Source of the DNA: Bacteroidota bacterium
GTDB lineage: Bacteria > Bacteroidota > Bacteroidia > Sphingobacteriales > Sphingobacteriaceae
Length of the DNA stretch: 47,630 bases
Reading direction: 5' to 3'
Assembly (NCBI GenBank): GCA_018267005.1
Contig: JAFDZK010000003.1
Span: 1 to 47,630 of the forward strand
Notes under the pieces: model-generated
The model's input: only the letters and a program-made list of their open reading frames with translations
Told to the model about the DNA's origin: nothing
Databases searched by the model: none
Part shown: positions 34,683-41,971 of the stretch, one piece after another
Layout: each line of letters begins with the position of its first letter
How positions within the stretch are numbered: the first letter of the stretch is position 1
Program-made: the position numbers and the translations under genes

Positions 34683-35411
34683 ATGAAATACACGATCAAT
34701 CATAAAAGTCCTGTTCCCCTTCACATCCAGGCCGAGGAACTATTGCGGCAAATGATCCAGGATCCGGATTATAAAAGCGGAAAGATCCTGCCCAATGAGG
34801 TTGAGTTGTCGAAACAACTGGCCATTTCGCGAACCACGCTGCGACAGGCGATCAATAAACTTGTGTTTGAGGGACTGCTGATCAGGAAAAAGAAAACCGG
34901 CACCAAAGTAGCTGAGATACCCGTCAGTTCGAAATCCAATAATTGGCTAAGCTTTTCGCAGGAAATGAAGCTGCGGGGAATTACGATCAGGAATTTCGAG
35001 CTGCATATTACGTGGGTGAAACCTGATGACGAGGTGGCCCGGTTTTTCGAGATCAAAAAGGACAAAATGGTGCTGCGCATGGAGAAGGTACGCGGCCGGC
35101 CGGAAGAGCCATTCGTATATTTCGTATCGTATTTTCATCCGCGCATTGGGCTCACGGGGGAAGAAGATTTTTCGCTGCCTTTATACGAAATGTTGGAAAG
35201 CGAGCATTCAACCGTTGCAACTTTATCAAAAGAAGAGATCAGCGCACAAGCGGCAACGGCAGAGATCGCTAAAAAGCTGCGTGTAACCGAAGGCAGCCCG
35301 ATTCTTTTTCGAAAGCGTTTTGTGTACGATCACGGCCAGCGGCCGATGGAATTCAACCTGGGATACTACAAGGCCGACAGTTTTGTTTACACGGTTGAAA
35401 GCACGCGGTAG
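34683..35411 (+). CDS. GntR-family regulator, HutC/UTRA type
   Basis: The protein has 242 residues from the ATG at 34683. Residues about 10-75 form the GntR winged helix (PVPLHIQAEELLRQMI, ILPNEVELSKQLAISRTTLRQAINKLVFEGLLIRKK). The UTRA ligand-binding domain follows (about 90-240: WLSFSQEMKLRGI, VLRMEKVRGRPEEPFVYF, GSPILFRKRFVYDHGQRPMEFN). UTRA regulators sense sugar phosphates or related metabolites. It is divergent from the mannan operon and close to four ATGT-N4-ACAT palindromes, so it probably represses the locus until a mannose-derived signal appears. It is an unusual controller for a Sus-type locus, where hybrid two-component or sigma/anti-sigma systems are more usual. Confidence 0.9.
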   Translation: MKYTINHKSPVPLHIQAEELLRQMIQDPDYKSGKILPNEVELSKQLAISRTTLRQAINKLVFEGLLIRKKKTGTKVAEIPVSSKSNNWLSFSQEMKLRGITIRNFELHITWVKPDDEVARFFEIKKDKMVLRMEKVRGRPEEPFVYFVSYFHPRIGLTGEEDFSLPLYEMLESEHSTVATLSKEEISAQAATAEIAKKLRVTEGSPILFRKRFVYDHGQRPMEFNLGYYKADSFVYTVESTR

Positions 35412-35500
35412 GATTTAAAATCAGAAACTTAGTGGCTGAATTATTCCTTCAGGCAAAAACGACTAGTGCAACTTCATTAATTTAGGTCACCAAACATCTT

Positions 35501-37075
35501 TCACACCAGCTTTTGGCTACCTTCACGCGGGGGTTCGAATACCATCAGGTTCACCTCTTGGGACAAACGAGAAAAACCATCGTTTGTCCCTTTTTTATTT
35601 CTGTCCAACTTGCTGTTAATCAGGTATATCCAATTAAATATTTCGCTTTGTTTAGGAGTTCGACCTTTTAAATCCTCAATAGTGAACTTTTCAGGGTAAA
35701 TCGAACTCACAATTTTTCGCTTTTGATAATTATCTGAATTAGAATACATTGCCTGTAAATCTGTTAGCTTAAGCAGTGCCGAATCCAGCGTTTTCTCAAC
35801 CTCCGCTATTCCCATTTTGTTTACGTGCAGCTCGGCAATTTTGCATTCAAGCACACTTATTTCCCGCTCCGCTTCTACTTTCACCGCCCGAAAATCTGAT
35901 GCGTCAATGTCTTCATTCAATAACAGTTCCCTCGCCTTCGTGACCTTATTATTAAGGGCCGTAATGCGTCCAATGTACTGCTTACGTGTTTCACCTGTCT
36001 GCTGATGCTCTTTGCCGTATTCGTCGAGTATGGCTTTTTTAAACCAACTTGCAGTGACTTCATTCAATTCGTAATCCTGCAAATGCTCAATAAATAATTC
36101 GTTTGCCTGCACCGCGTTTTTGCGATAACCGCAACTAGATTTGCAATGATAATAGTGGATGTATTTAGTTTTACCTTTGGATGCGCTTCCTGTCAGCATC
36201 CTGCCGCATCTTGGGCAAATAATAGAGCCTTTTAAAGCCAGGATTTCTTCGGCCACGATCTTTGTAGTAGTTTTCCTTTTGCGCCCGTCAAGAACATCCT
36301 GAACCTCGTAGAAAACGGCAGGTGTAACAATAGGCTCGTGCAACCCGTCAACCGTATAGCTTTCTTCATTCTTTAATTTAGGAATAACGATCTTTCCCAT
36401 GTAGACCGGGTTCCGCAAGGCGTGCCAGAAATTATTTTTACTACAGGTTAGCCCTTTAACTTTTGCCTGACGCCAAATCTCTGCGATCGTGTGCTCACCG
36501 AGGCTCAACTCCTTGAATGCCCAAGTCAATATGGATGCAGTCGGTTCATTTGGCACGATGGTTTTCTTACCTCCTTCCTGTGTTTTGTTTTTATAACCGA
36601 TTGGTGCACTGGCCATCCACCGCCCTTCTTTACGCGCCCTGCGCATCCCATAAAATACATTTAAAGCCCTGCGGTCATTTTCAATTTCAGGCGCGGTCAG
36701 GTAAATGGCCAGCATCATTTTATTCTCCGGCACTTCCATATCAAGTGGCTGCTCAATGGCCTGGGGTTCTACGCCTAACTTTTTCAGCGTGGCGATCATT
36801 TGATATGCGTCCGGCGCATTCCTGCTAAAGCGATCCCATTTGGTGAACAATACCAGGTCCGTCTTATTCTTTTGCTGACGCAGGATGTTAAGCAGCTTTG
36901 TCCATTCAGGGCGAATAAATGTTTTTGCCGAATGATCTTCGAAAATGATTTTACGGACTTGAATCCTGTTGATCTCGCAATACTTTAATAATACCTCTTG
37001 CTGGCTGCGCTGAGAATAACCCTTGTCCGCCTGCTCATCGGTACTTACCCTGATGTATAAATCTGCTGTTTTCAT
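35501..37075 (-). CDS. Large serine recombinase (integrase of the mobile element)
   Basis: The protein has 524 residues. The resolvase catalytic domain (about 1-145) opens with DLYIRVSTDEQADKGYS, with nucleophile Ser11, and continues with LVLFTKWDRFSRN. The Recombinase domain (about 155-260) holds APIGYKNK and NPVYMGKIVIPK. A zinc ribbon follows with CPRCGRML and later HCKSSCGYRK (about 288-318), then a coiled-coil-like stretch (about 360-450). This is the standard layout of phage- and transposon-type large serine integrases. It lies at the left edge of the element, so the attachment site is probably between 35412 and 35500. The ATG overlaps the stop of a 54-residue gene. Confidence 0.92.
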   Translation of the reverse strand: MKTADLYIRVSTDEQADKGYSQRSQQEVLLKYCEINRIQVRKIIFEDHSAKTFIRPEWTKLLNILRQQKNKTDLVLFTKWDRFSRNAPDAYQMIATLKKLGVEPQAIEQPLDMEVPENKMMLAIYLTAPEIENDRRALNVFYGMRRARKEGRWMASAPIGYKNKTQEGGKKTIVPNEPTASILTWAFKELSLGEHTIAEIWRQAKVKGLTCSKNNFWHALRNPVYMGKIVIPKLKNEESYTVDGLHEPIVTPAVFYEVQDVLDGRKRKTTTKIVAEEILALKGSIICPRCGRMLTGSASKGKTKYIHYYHCKSSCGYRKNAVQANELFIEHLQDYELNEVTASWFKKAILDEYGKEHQQTGETRKQYIGRITALNNKVTKARELLLNEDIDASDFRAVKVEAEREISVLECKIAELHVNKMGIAEVEKTLDSALLKLTDLQAMYSNSDNYQKRKIVSSIYPEKFTIEDLKGRTPKQSEIFNWIYLINSKLDRNKKGTNDGFSRLSQEVNLMVFEPPREGSQKLV

Positions 37076-37236
37076 TTTTTAAAGTTCTGAATTACAATCA
37101 ATTTAGCGAAAAAATATAATAAATCCAAAAGCTTTTCGGCCTCATTTTCAGATATTTCGATACCTCTTTTCCGGTAATCCTCGACCATATCCTTTGCAGT
37201 CCACTTTCTCTTTTGTGTCAGATGTCCATCACTCAT
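37072..37236 (-). CDS. Small protein (54 residues) coupled to the serine recombinase
   Basis: The start ATG is at 37236 and the stop TGA overlaps the recombinase ATG (ATGA), so the two are translationally coupled. The sequence runs MSDGHLTQKRKWTAKDMVED, then YRKRGIEISENEAEKLLDLL and YFFAKLIVIQNFKK. It is basic at the start and helical at the end. The frame stays open a further 21 codons upstream but without a usual start. I recall similar short proteins beside recombinases in other Bacteroidota elements. A role as a directionality or accessory factor is possible, by inference. Confidence 0.65.
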   Translation of the reverse strand: MSDGHLTQKRKWTAKDMVEDYRKRGIEISENEAEKLLDLLYFFAKLIVIQNFKK

Positions 37237-37574
37237 TTTTGCGGCATAAGCCGCAATGGTCGCGACAACTGAAAATTCTTTATCACGAGCTTTCCGGTAC
37301 TACCGAAAGATTTTTTTTCAGCCGGGCTGGTTAAAAAAGCAAAGTGCAATGAACATTAAATGCCATTGCACCGCTTAAACAACCGGCAGCGATAGGGAGG
37401 AAAATAGTCAAGGGTGGCGCTGCCGAAAAAAATATAAATTAACCATATCAGCGCCATTCACATGCCCTTGACGATTTTCCGACCGGGCTAACTTTGTGGT
37501 GGCGGTGACAATACAAGATTACAGCCCTACAGTGCCACATCCTAAAACCGTAAGTAGTAAATTATAACTCTGAG
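37237..37574. other. Structured noncoding stretch of the mobile element
   Basis: No gene is supported in these 338 bases. They hold a small hairpin GTGCAATG (37344-37351) / CATTGCAC (37364-37371) and a larger system at 37384-37480. There, 37399-37422 (beginning GGAAAATAGTCAAGGG) pairs with 37449-37480 (ending CCCTTGACGATTTTCC) except for one mismatch and an eight-base insert. CGGCAGCG (37384-37391) can instead pair with CGCTGCCG (37418-37425), and the two folds are mutually exclusive because both use CGCTG at 37418-37422. Candidates are a regulatory RNA or leader, an attachment or recombination site, or a transfer origin. Confidence 0.55.
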
Positions 37575-37724
37575 TTATTGCTCTTGTCCCTTACGAGTGA
37601 ATAGCGATTTGATATAACGGAATAACCTGGCTATTTGCCTGTCCAGCCAATGGGTTTGAGTTTTATAGACCCGGACGTAATAAATAATGATGACAGCAAG
37701 AAATAACCATTCGAAAATTCCCAT
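37575..37724 (-). CDS. Tiny membrane protein
   Basis: The protein has 49 residues from the ATG at 37724: one membrane helix (about 2-20, GIFEWLFLAVIIIYYVRVY), then a basic tail (RQIARLFRYIKSLFTRKG). A longer frame begins with TTG at 37763, but a promoter with TACCTTTG at 37733-37740 lies inside that extension and supports the ATG. No family recognised. It lies alone between the structured stretch and the HEPN-like gene. Confidence 0.45.
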   Translation of the reverse strand: MGIFEWLFLAVIIIYYVRVYKTQTHWLDRQIARLFRYIKSLFTRKGQEQ

Positions 37725-37732
37725 CGTGAGAC

Positions 37733-37763
37733 CAAAGGTATCGTAGTCATGAACCACATACAA
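37733..37763 (-). promoter_or_regulatory. Promoter of the tiny membrane protein
   Basis: On the minus strand TTG (37761-37763) and TACCTTTG (37733-37740) are separated by 20 bases, a good Bacteroidota promoter. The ATG follows nine bases after the box. Confidence 0.5.
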
Positions 37764-37891
37764 TAGCTAAAAACCAAATATCGGTTGCGCGATAGCGCGT
37801 CCGATGATTCGAAACGAGGCTGACGGCGAATGAAATATAGCATGTGATAACAGCGTGATGTAATGAGCCGTTTGCCGCAGTTTCTTTCCGC

Positions 37892-39355
37892 TTACAGGGT
37901 TGATGCCAGTACATGTTTTTGATGCACAACCTCTAACACCACAATCATTTCTTTTACCAAATCAGATAAAGCCAATACAGCCTTTGGATCACTTTCATAG
38001 TTGTCGCGATACCTTACATCAACATAAGCTCCTTTAAGTACATTAAACAGCTTCCTGTTTTCCTCATCCTCCAGATTAAATACAGCAGCAATGTCAGCCG
38101 TGAACATTTGCGTTAGTTTTAATAACCTTTCGAGGTTGTGCGTATTGATGTCGTACCCGGTAATAAACCGGACGATAGCAACAAGCAAACATTCTGCGGT
38201 TTGATTAAGGGAGAACAGCGCAGCATTGTATGCACCAATCCTCAGGTAATATCCTGCACCTTTTAAAAATTCCAGGCTTTGACTGTGCCAGCGTTGCCAT
38301 TTCCGGAATGCGATTTCTTTAACAAAAAAATAGTCAGCTTCCTTCTGTTTCGGTAATATCAGGCCTCCTGAAAGATAGATCACTGGGCAACCAGCGGCTT
38401 TTTTCAGGAACACATTTTTTTCATCTGTAGCCGTTATCAAACTGGCCGCATGATGCACCAGAATAAATACGTTTGCAACCTTCTTACAAGATTCTTCGAG
38501 ATGGTTGCTAATATCCTGTGCCAACCCTTGCTCGTTATTATCTGTCAGAACGAGCAAATAGATTGTTGCCTGCCCGGTTGGAGGTACACCCAAATAAAAA
38601 ACAGCTTGTACCGAGGGTGCCCTCTCTTTGATAATTGCCACAAGCTGACCTAACTGATCATGCTGGTCCGAAGTGATTATAGTATTGAGTTTGTATACCA
38701 CTGGTTCGGGTGTTTCGATGCGGGCGGGCTTTGAAGTACCATCGTTACTTTGAGCAATGTCATTGAGATATGGGTCACCAGACATACGCTGATGAATCAG
38801 GAATGCTGCACCATAGAGTTTTTGCAGATTTTCATACACAGCAATGATCTTAGAGGATTCCATCCATTTATCCGCTGACTGGTTGGATAAACCGCTTTCA
38901 AGCCACTCTTCCAATTGTTCACGATATTCCTGAAGGCTAAAACCGTTGAAAAATGCCTCGATCACAGCTAAAGGATTTATCAATTCCGCTTCGTTCAATA
39001 GCGTTGGAAAGTGCGACCAATTTTGTTTTTCGCATTCGAGTTGTTCCGCGTTTTTTGCCATAGATTGGCTATAGTGATGATACCCGTTCCTATAAGCGGC
39101 ATTGATCAGGTAAGAAGCTTCAACTAATTTGAGGTTGTTTTTATATGCCGTATATAAGCTAACAGGACTTCCCTTGGAGTCGACAAAAAAACTTGGCTCA
39201 AGGATAGCTTTTCGCCATTTATGCAGTTCCTCAATATGTTGCGGGAGCCACGCGGATGAAAAAAAGTCGTCCAAGACTTCTAAGGGATTTGCTATTTGCG
39301 CTGCTGGCAGGTTGATCGGCAGGTGCTCCCACTGGTTAAAAATAAGTTCTGACAT
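37892..39355 (-). CDS. Duplicated N-terminal module + nucleotidyltransferase-like + HEPN-like protein
   Basis: The protein has 487 residues from the ATG at 39355. Two similar modules lie at the front: NPLEVLDDFFSSAWLPQHIEELHKW (about 23-47) and NPLAVIEAFFNGFSLQEYREQLEEW (about 127-151). A middle region (about 220-340; LGQLVAIIKERAPSVQAVFY, TIYLLVLTDNN, VFILVHHAASLI) has the strand pattern of a minimal nucleotidyltransferase without its GSxxxG...DxD signature. The C-terminal part (about 355-480; SLEFLKGAGYYLRIGAYNAA, SLNQTAECLLVAIVRF) is HEPN-like. HEPN/nucleotidyltransferase pairs are toxin-antitoxin or defence modules; here both would be in one chain. The activity is unproven. It is divergent from the XRE gene. 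Confidence 0.65.
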   Translation of the reverse strand: MSELIFNQWEHLPINLPAAQIANPLEVLDDFFSSAWLPQHIEELHKWRKAILEPSFFVDSKGSPVSLYTAYKNNLKLVEASYLINAAYRNGYHHYSQSMAKNAEQLECEKQNWSHFPTLLNEAELINPLAVIEAFFNGFSLQEYREQLEEWLESGLSNQSADKWMESSKIIAVYENLQKLYGAAFLIHQRMSGDPYLNDIAQSNDGTSKPARIETPEPVVYKLNTIITSDQHDQLGQLVAIIKERAPSVQAVFYLGVPPTGQATIYLLVLTDNNEQGLAQDISNHLEESCKKVANVFILVHHAASLITATDEKNVFLKKAAGCPVIYLSGGLILPKQKEADYFFVKEIAFRKWQRWHSQSLEFLKGAGYYLRIGAYNAALFSLNQTAECLLVAIVRFITGYDINTHNLERLLKLTQMFTADIAAVFNLEDEENRKLFNVLKGAYVDVRYRDNYESDPKAVLALSDLVKEMIVVLEVVHQKHVLASTL

Positions 39356-39483
39356 AACCTTGTTTTTAATGCCTGGCTTTATTGACAGGCATTTCAAAGA
39401 AAATGCAGATATTAGCCGTACCGAACCACACGCAGTTGTACTTTACAAATCGCGGGTTGTTTCTTACATTTACAGAATACCAA

Positions 39484-39491
39484 TACCTTTG
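39484..39491 (+). promoter_or_regulatory. Bacteroidota -7 box (TACCTTTG) of the XRE gene
   Basis: TACCTTTG ends five bases before the ATG at 39496. The predicted transcript would be leaderless. TTTC at 39460-39463 is the nearest -33-like sequence (20-base spacing). Confidence 0.45.
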
Positions 39492-39495
39492 ACCT

Positions 39496-39891
39496 ATGGC
39501 AAAGACTATACATATCGGACGAAAAATCAGCAGGATACGTGAATTACGCGGGATGAAGCAGGAAGCTTTAGCTTCTTTAATGGGAGTGAGCCAACAAGCT
39601 ATATCTAAAATCGAGCAAAGCGCAGAAGTTGAAGATTTAGCGTTAGAAAAGATCGCTCAAGCATTAGGAGTTACAGTCGACGCTATAAAGAATTTTAGCG
39701 AAGAGGCTGTAATTAATATTATTTCAAGCACGTTGCACGATAATGCAGGGTCAATTAATAATAATTGCACCTTGACATTTAATCCAATAGATAAATGGCT
39801 TGAGGTTATTGAGGAAAATAAAAAATTGTATGAGCGGCTTTTAGCAAGCGAACGCGAAAAGGTCGAGTTGCTGAAAAATCAAGCGAAATAA
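39496..39891 (+). CDS. XRE-family helix-turn-helix regulator
   Basis: The protein has 131 residues. Residues about 7-65 form a Cro/CI-type helix-turn-helix (IGRKISRIRELRGMKQEALA, LMGVSQQAISKIEQS, ALEKIAQALGVTVDAI). A variable middle follows, then a helical C terminus (IDKWLEVIEENKKLYERLLA) that probably dimerises. It is divergent from the HEPN-like gene with a gap of about 140 bases, so it may control that gene and itself. A terminator lies about 20 bases after its stop. Confidence 0.88.
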   Translation: MAKTIHIGRKISRIRELRGMKQEALASLMGVSQQAISKIEQSAEVEDLALEKIAQALGVTVDAIKNFSEEAVINIISSTLHDNAGSINNNCTLTFNPIDKWLEVIEENKKLYERLLASEREKVELLKNQAK

Positions 39892-39914
39892 TTCTCTTCT
39901 TAAAAATATACATC

Positions 39915-39941
39915 AAAAGGGGTGCGATAGCACTCCTTTTT
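39915..39941 (+). terminator. Rho-independent terminator of the XRE gene
   Basis: AAAAGGGGTGC (39915-39925), loop GATA and GCACTCCTTTT (39930-39940) form an 11-pair stem with one G-T pair, followed by T. It lies 23 bases downstream of the stop at 39891. Confidence 0.75.
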
Positions 39942-39942
39942 C

Positions 39943-39983
39943 ATTTAAAAATAAACCCCCTGGCACTCGCTGCTTGGGGGTTT
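39943..39983 (-). terminator. Terminator of the mobilization genes
   Basis: AAACCCCC (39953-39960) and GGGGGTTT (39976-39983) form an eight-pair stem. On the minus strand it is followed by ATTTTTAAATG, fitting transcription coming from the relaxase gene. Between here and 40142 I see no gene; a perfect small hairpin CCCCGAT-GATA-ATCGGGG lies at 40105-40122. Confidence 0.6.
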
Positions 39984-40142
39984 AAACCTAAACCTTATCA
40001 CAATTCGGCATTTTGAGTAGCCGATTGAATGACAAATCTAAAGAAAAATATTGCATTACGGATTGGAAGCGTATCCTTCGCAGAAGATATAGCGGAAAGC
40101 CGGACCCCGATGATAATCGGGGAAATGCCCAGATACATCAAA

Positions 40143-41330
40143 TCACCTGGAGTTCGTGCGCGGATGATGCTTCCTCCGCCTGTTCCGTCCCAGAATAGCT
40201 TCATCGTCGATATCATCGCTAATAGCTATATCCGGTATTGGGTAAAAATTGTCCCCAGCTTCAACAGAACGTTCGTTCGCAGGGGTATAGTCGAAATCGA
40301 CTTCCGGCAGAAATTGAATGGCATCATCTAACTGCTGATTTTCATCGTTTGTGTTTCGCATTTTCTTACCATTCGATAGTTCTTCTTGAGTGTTAGGCGC
40401 GGTTAAATTGAACTTAGAGAGAGTATGTTTATTTGCTTCCGAAATAGCTGCGTTATCCCTTTCAGGATTGTAAGGAACATTTTTGATTAACTCCCACCAT
40501 TTAAACTGATTGCCTAATGCCTGACCTTTAGCCTTAAAATCTTTGAAGAAATAAGTAACGCCGGAAACTCTGCCTGTTGATGCCTGATTGAACAGAAAGT
40601 TTACGCCGGCTTTTTCTCCAATTCTGATGAAATCAGTTACCGATTTAGGCTTAAAACCTAATAATTGACTCAACACTTCCTGTAATAGCAATTTGTCGGA
40701 GACTTTTCCCTTTCTGCTCATCATCGCTATCTCGTCTCTGTTTACCCGACGAGTTACACCGTTATATTGTTTCCTTGCTATAACGATACCCTGATCTGTT
40801 CTTACAGTGTTCTTAAGTTCGAAAGATACACCGTTACTTGGTTTGAACGCTACAAACTTACTTTGCTCTACAGCTTTAAGGTTATATCGATATTCCAGGG
40901 CGCGCAGCACCTTTTCACTTTTCCTGTAATTGTTACTATCAGATATTACATTACCGTCAAAACCTATACGATTTACAAGCAAGTGGATATGTGGGTGACC
41001 CGCATCGTAGTGCCGGAAAATCATGTATTGATTGTTCGTAAAACCCATTGCAAACAGGTAATCCTCGGCAATAGCCTTAAGTTTTTCGTTGTTCAATGAT
41101 TGCAATTCCTCGTTAGAGAAATTCAAGCTGGTGTGATAGACATATCGCGAAAGATTAGGTCGCATTGCGCGTACTAGATTAACTTCCTTGCGAACAATAC
41201 CTTTCTCCAGAGAGGCAAAGTTGGTGGCCAGTAATTCAGCGCGAAGCCTTTGATCGGGATGGTAAAATTTATTCATATTGTAAAGAAAAGCTCCCATAAA
41301 GCTTTTACCGATCTTCTGGATTGCGATCAC
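40143..41330 (-). CDS. Relaxase / mobilization nuclease (MobB type)
   Basis: This is a conjugative relaxase that nicks the transfer origin. I start at the GTG at 41330, giving IAIQKIGKSFMGAFLYNMNK as the usual relaxase N terminus; the upstream 13 codons lie inside the mobC-like gene. That makes 395 residues. The metal-binding triad sits in FRHYDAGHPHIHLLVNRIGF (about residues 105-124, with HPHIH), and the catalytic Tyr should be near the N terminus. The C terminus is acidic then basic (GRNRRRKHHPRTNSR). It overlaps the accessory gene upstream by 26 bases, a usual arrangement. The element has no visible conjugation apparatus, so it is probably mobilized in trans. Confidence 0.9.
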   Translation of the reverse strand: MIAIQKIGKSFMGAFLYNMNKFYHPDQRLRAELLATNFASLEKGIVRKEVNLVRAMRPNLSRYVYHTSLNFSNEELQSLNNEKLKAIAEDYLFAMGFTNNQYMIFRHYDAGHPHIHLLVNRIGFDGNVISDSNNYRKSEKVLRALEYRYNLKAVEQSKFVAFKPSNGVSFELKNTVRTDQGIVIARKQYNGVTRRVNRDEIAMMSRKGKVSDKLLLQEVLSQLLGFKPKSVTDFIRIGEKAGVNFLFNQASTGRVSGVTYFFKDFKAKGQALGNQFKWWELIKNVPYNPERDNAAISEANKHTLSKFNLTAPNTQEELSNGKKMRNTNDENQQLDDAIQFLPEVDFDYTPANERSVEAGDNFYPIPDIAISDDIDDEAILGRNRRRKHHPRTNSR

Positions 41331-41661
41331 GAAGGAGAATTTTGATGATGAGTTGTTGCTGGTCTGCAAGCTTTAATAGCAGTTCCTTAATGCCTGTCGG
41401 CAAACGGCCTGAATTAGCGATACGGGTTAATTGGTTAAGGTTTACACCGATCCTCTTTAATTCAAGGTAAACCGCATGATCAATTTCTGATACAATGGTT
41501 TTCTGCACTCTGCCGTCCAGAATTTTCAACCGGCCATAGGCATAAGCTTTCAAGCCTTTGCTCTTAGCGACTTCTTCAACTGTTTTACGCTCTTCGGCGT
41601 TGAGCCTAATAATAAGCCTGTAGTTTTTTTTGGCATCAGCTGCCTTTCTTGGTCTTGCCAT
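41305..41661 (-). CDS. MobC-type mobilization accessory protein
   Basis: The protein has 118 residues and a very basic start (MARPRKAADAKKNYRLIIRL). It is followed by a ribbon-helix-helix pattern (NAEERKTVEEVAKSKGLKAY) and the C-terminal MobC segment (IDHAVYLELKRIGVNLNQLTRIANSG). MobC proteins help the relaxase open and bind the transfer origin. Its 3' end overlaps the relaxase start. Confidence 0.88.
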   Translation of the reverse strand: MARPRKAADAKKNYRLIIRLNAEERKTVEEVAKSKGLKAYAYGRLKILDGRVQKTIVSEIDHAVYLELKRIGVNLNQLTRIANSGRLPTGIKELLLKLADQQQLIIKILLRDRNPEDR

Positions 41662-41744
41662 AAGGCAAAACTTCTCCTAAATTATTTCAGGTTATCAGGA
41701 GTATTTCGGTAGTGGGGATAAATAAATGATCAGGGATATAAATG

Positions 41745-41770
41745 ACAAAGCCTGCGGGAGCAGGCTTTGT
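41745..41770 (-). terminator. Hairpin terminator between the H1-like and mobC-like genes
   Basis: ACAAAGCCTGC (41745-41755), loop GGGA and GCAGGCTTTGT (41760-41770) form a perfect 11-pair stem, 21 bases after the H1-like gene's stop on the minus strand. The following sequence is only moderately T-rich (CATTTATAT). Confidence 0.6.
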
Positions 41771-41791
41771 GTTATCCTTGCATTGAAGTGT

Positions 41792-41971
41792 TTACTTGTC
41801 TTTGTTTTTCAGCTCTGTTACCTGGGCGCGTACTTCACCCGCCAGTGTTTTTAATTTTTGCATGCCATTCCTTACCCTTGTTCCGGCCGCTTTATTACCC
41901 TTGTTGTAAAATTGTTCAGCGTCCTGTTCTACAGCAGCGATCACTTCTTTGATTTGATTGAATTTTTCCAT
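41792..41971 (-). CDS. Histone H1-like (Hc1-type) protein
   Basis: This 59-residue protein runs MEKFNQIKEVIAAVEQDAEQ, then FYNKGNKAAGTRVRNGMQKL and KTLAGEVRAQVTELKNKDK. It matches, from memory, the short Hc1/histone H1-like proteins of Bacteroidota (usually MEKF..LK..V..LE.DA.KFYNKGNKAAGTRVRKGMQ). These bind DNA and may help compact it or silence genes. It has no partner gene; it stands between the mobilization genes and the restriction-like cargo. Confidence 0.82.
   Translation of the reverse strand: MEKFNQIKEVIAAVEQDAEQFYNKGNKAAGTRVRNGMQKLKTLAGEVRAQVTELKNKDK

Noticed and set aside
35520-35560. GGGGTTCGAATACC resembles a tRNA T-arm near the element edge
   Set aside because: The five bases before and after the TTCGAAT loop do not pair, no acceptor or anticodon stem can be formed around it, and the stretch codes for the C terminus of the recombinase.
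37384-37480. Possible CRISPR-like or tandem-repeat array
   Set aside because: The repeats are inverted and form hairpins; there are no regularly spaced direct repeats here or anywhere else in the window.
39998-40216. Minus-strand frame of 72 codons downstream of and overlapping the relaxase gene
   Set aside because: It overlaps the relaxase end in another frame, contains the small CCCCGAT hairpin, and shows no recognisable domain.
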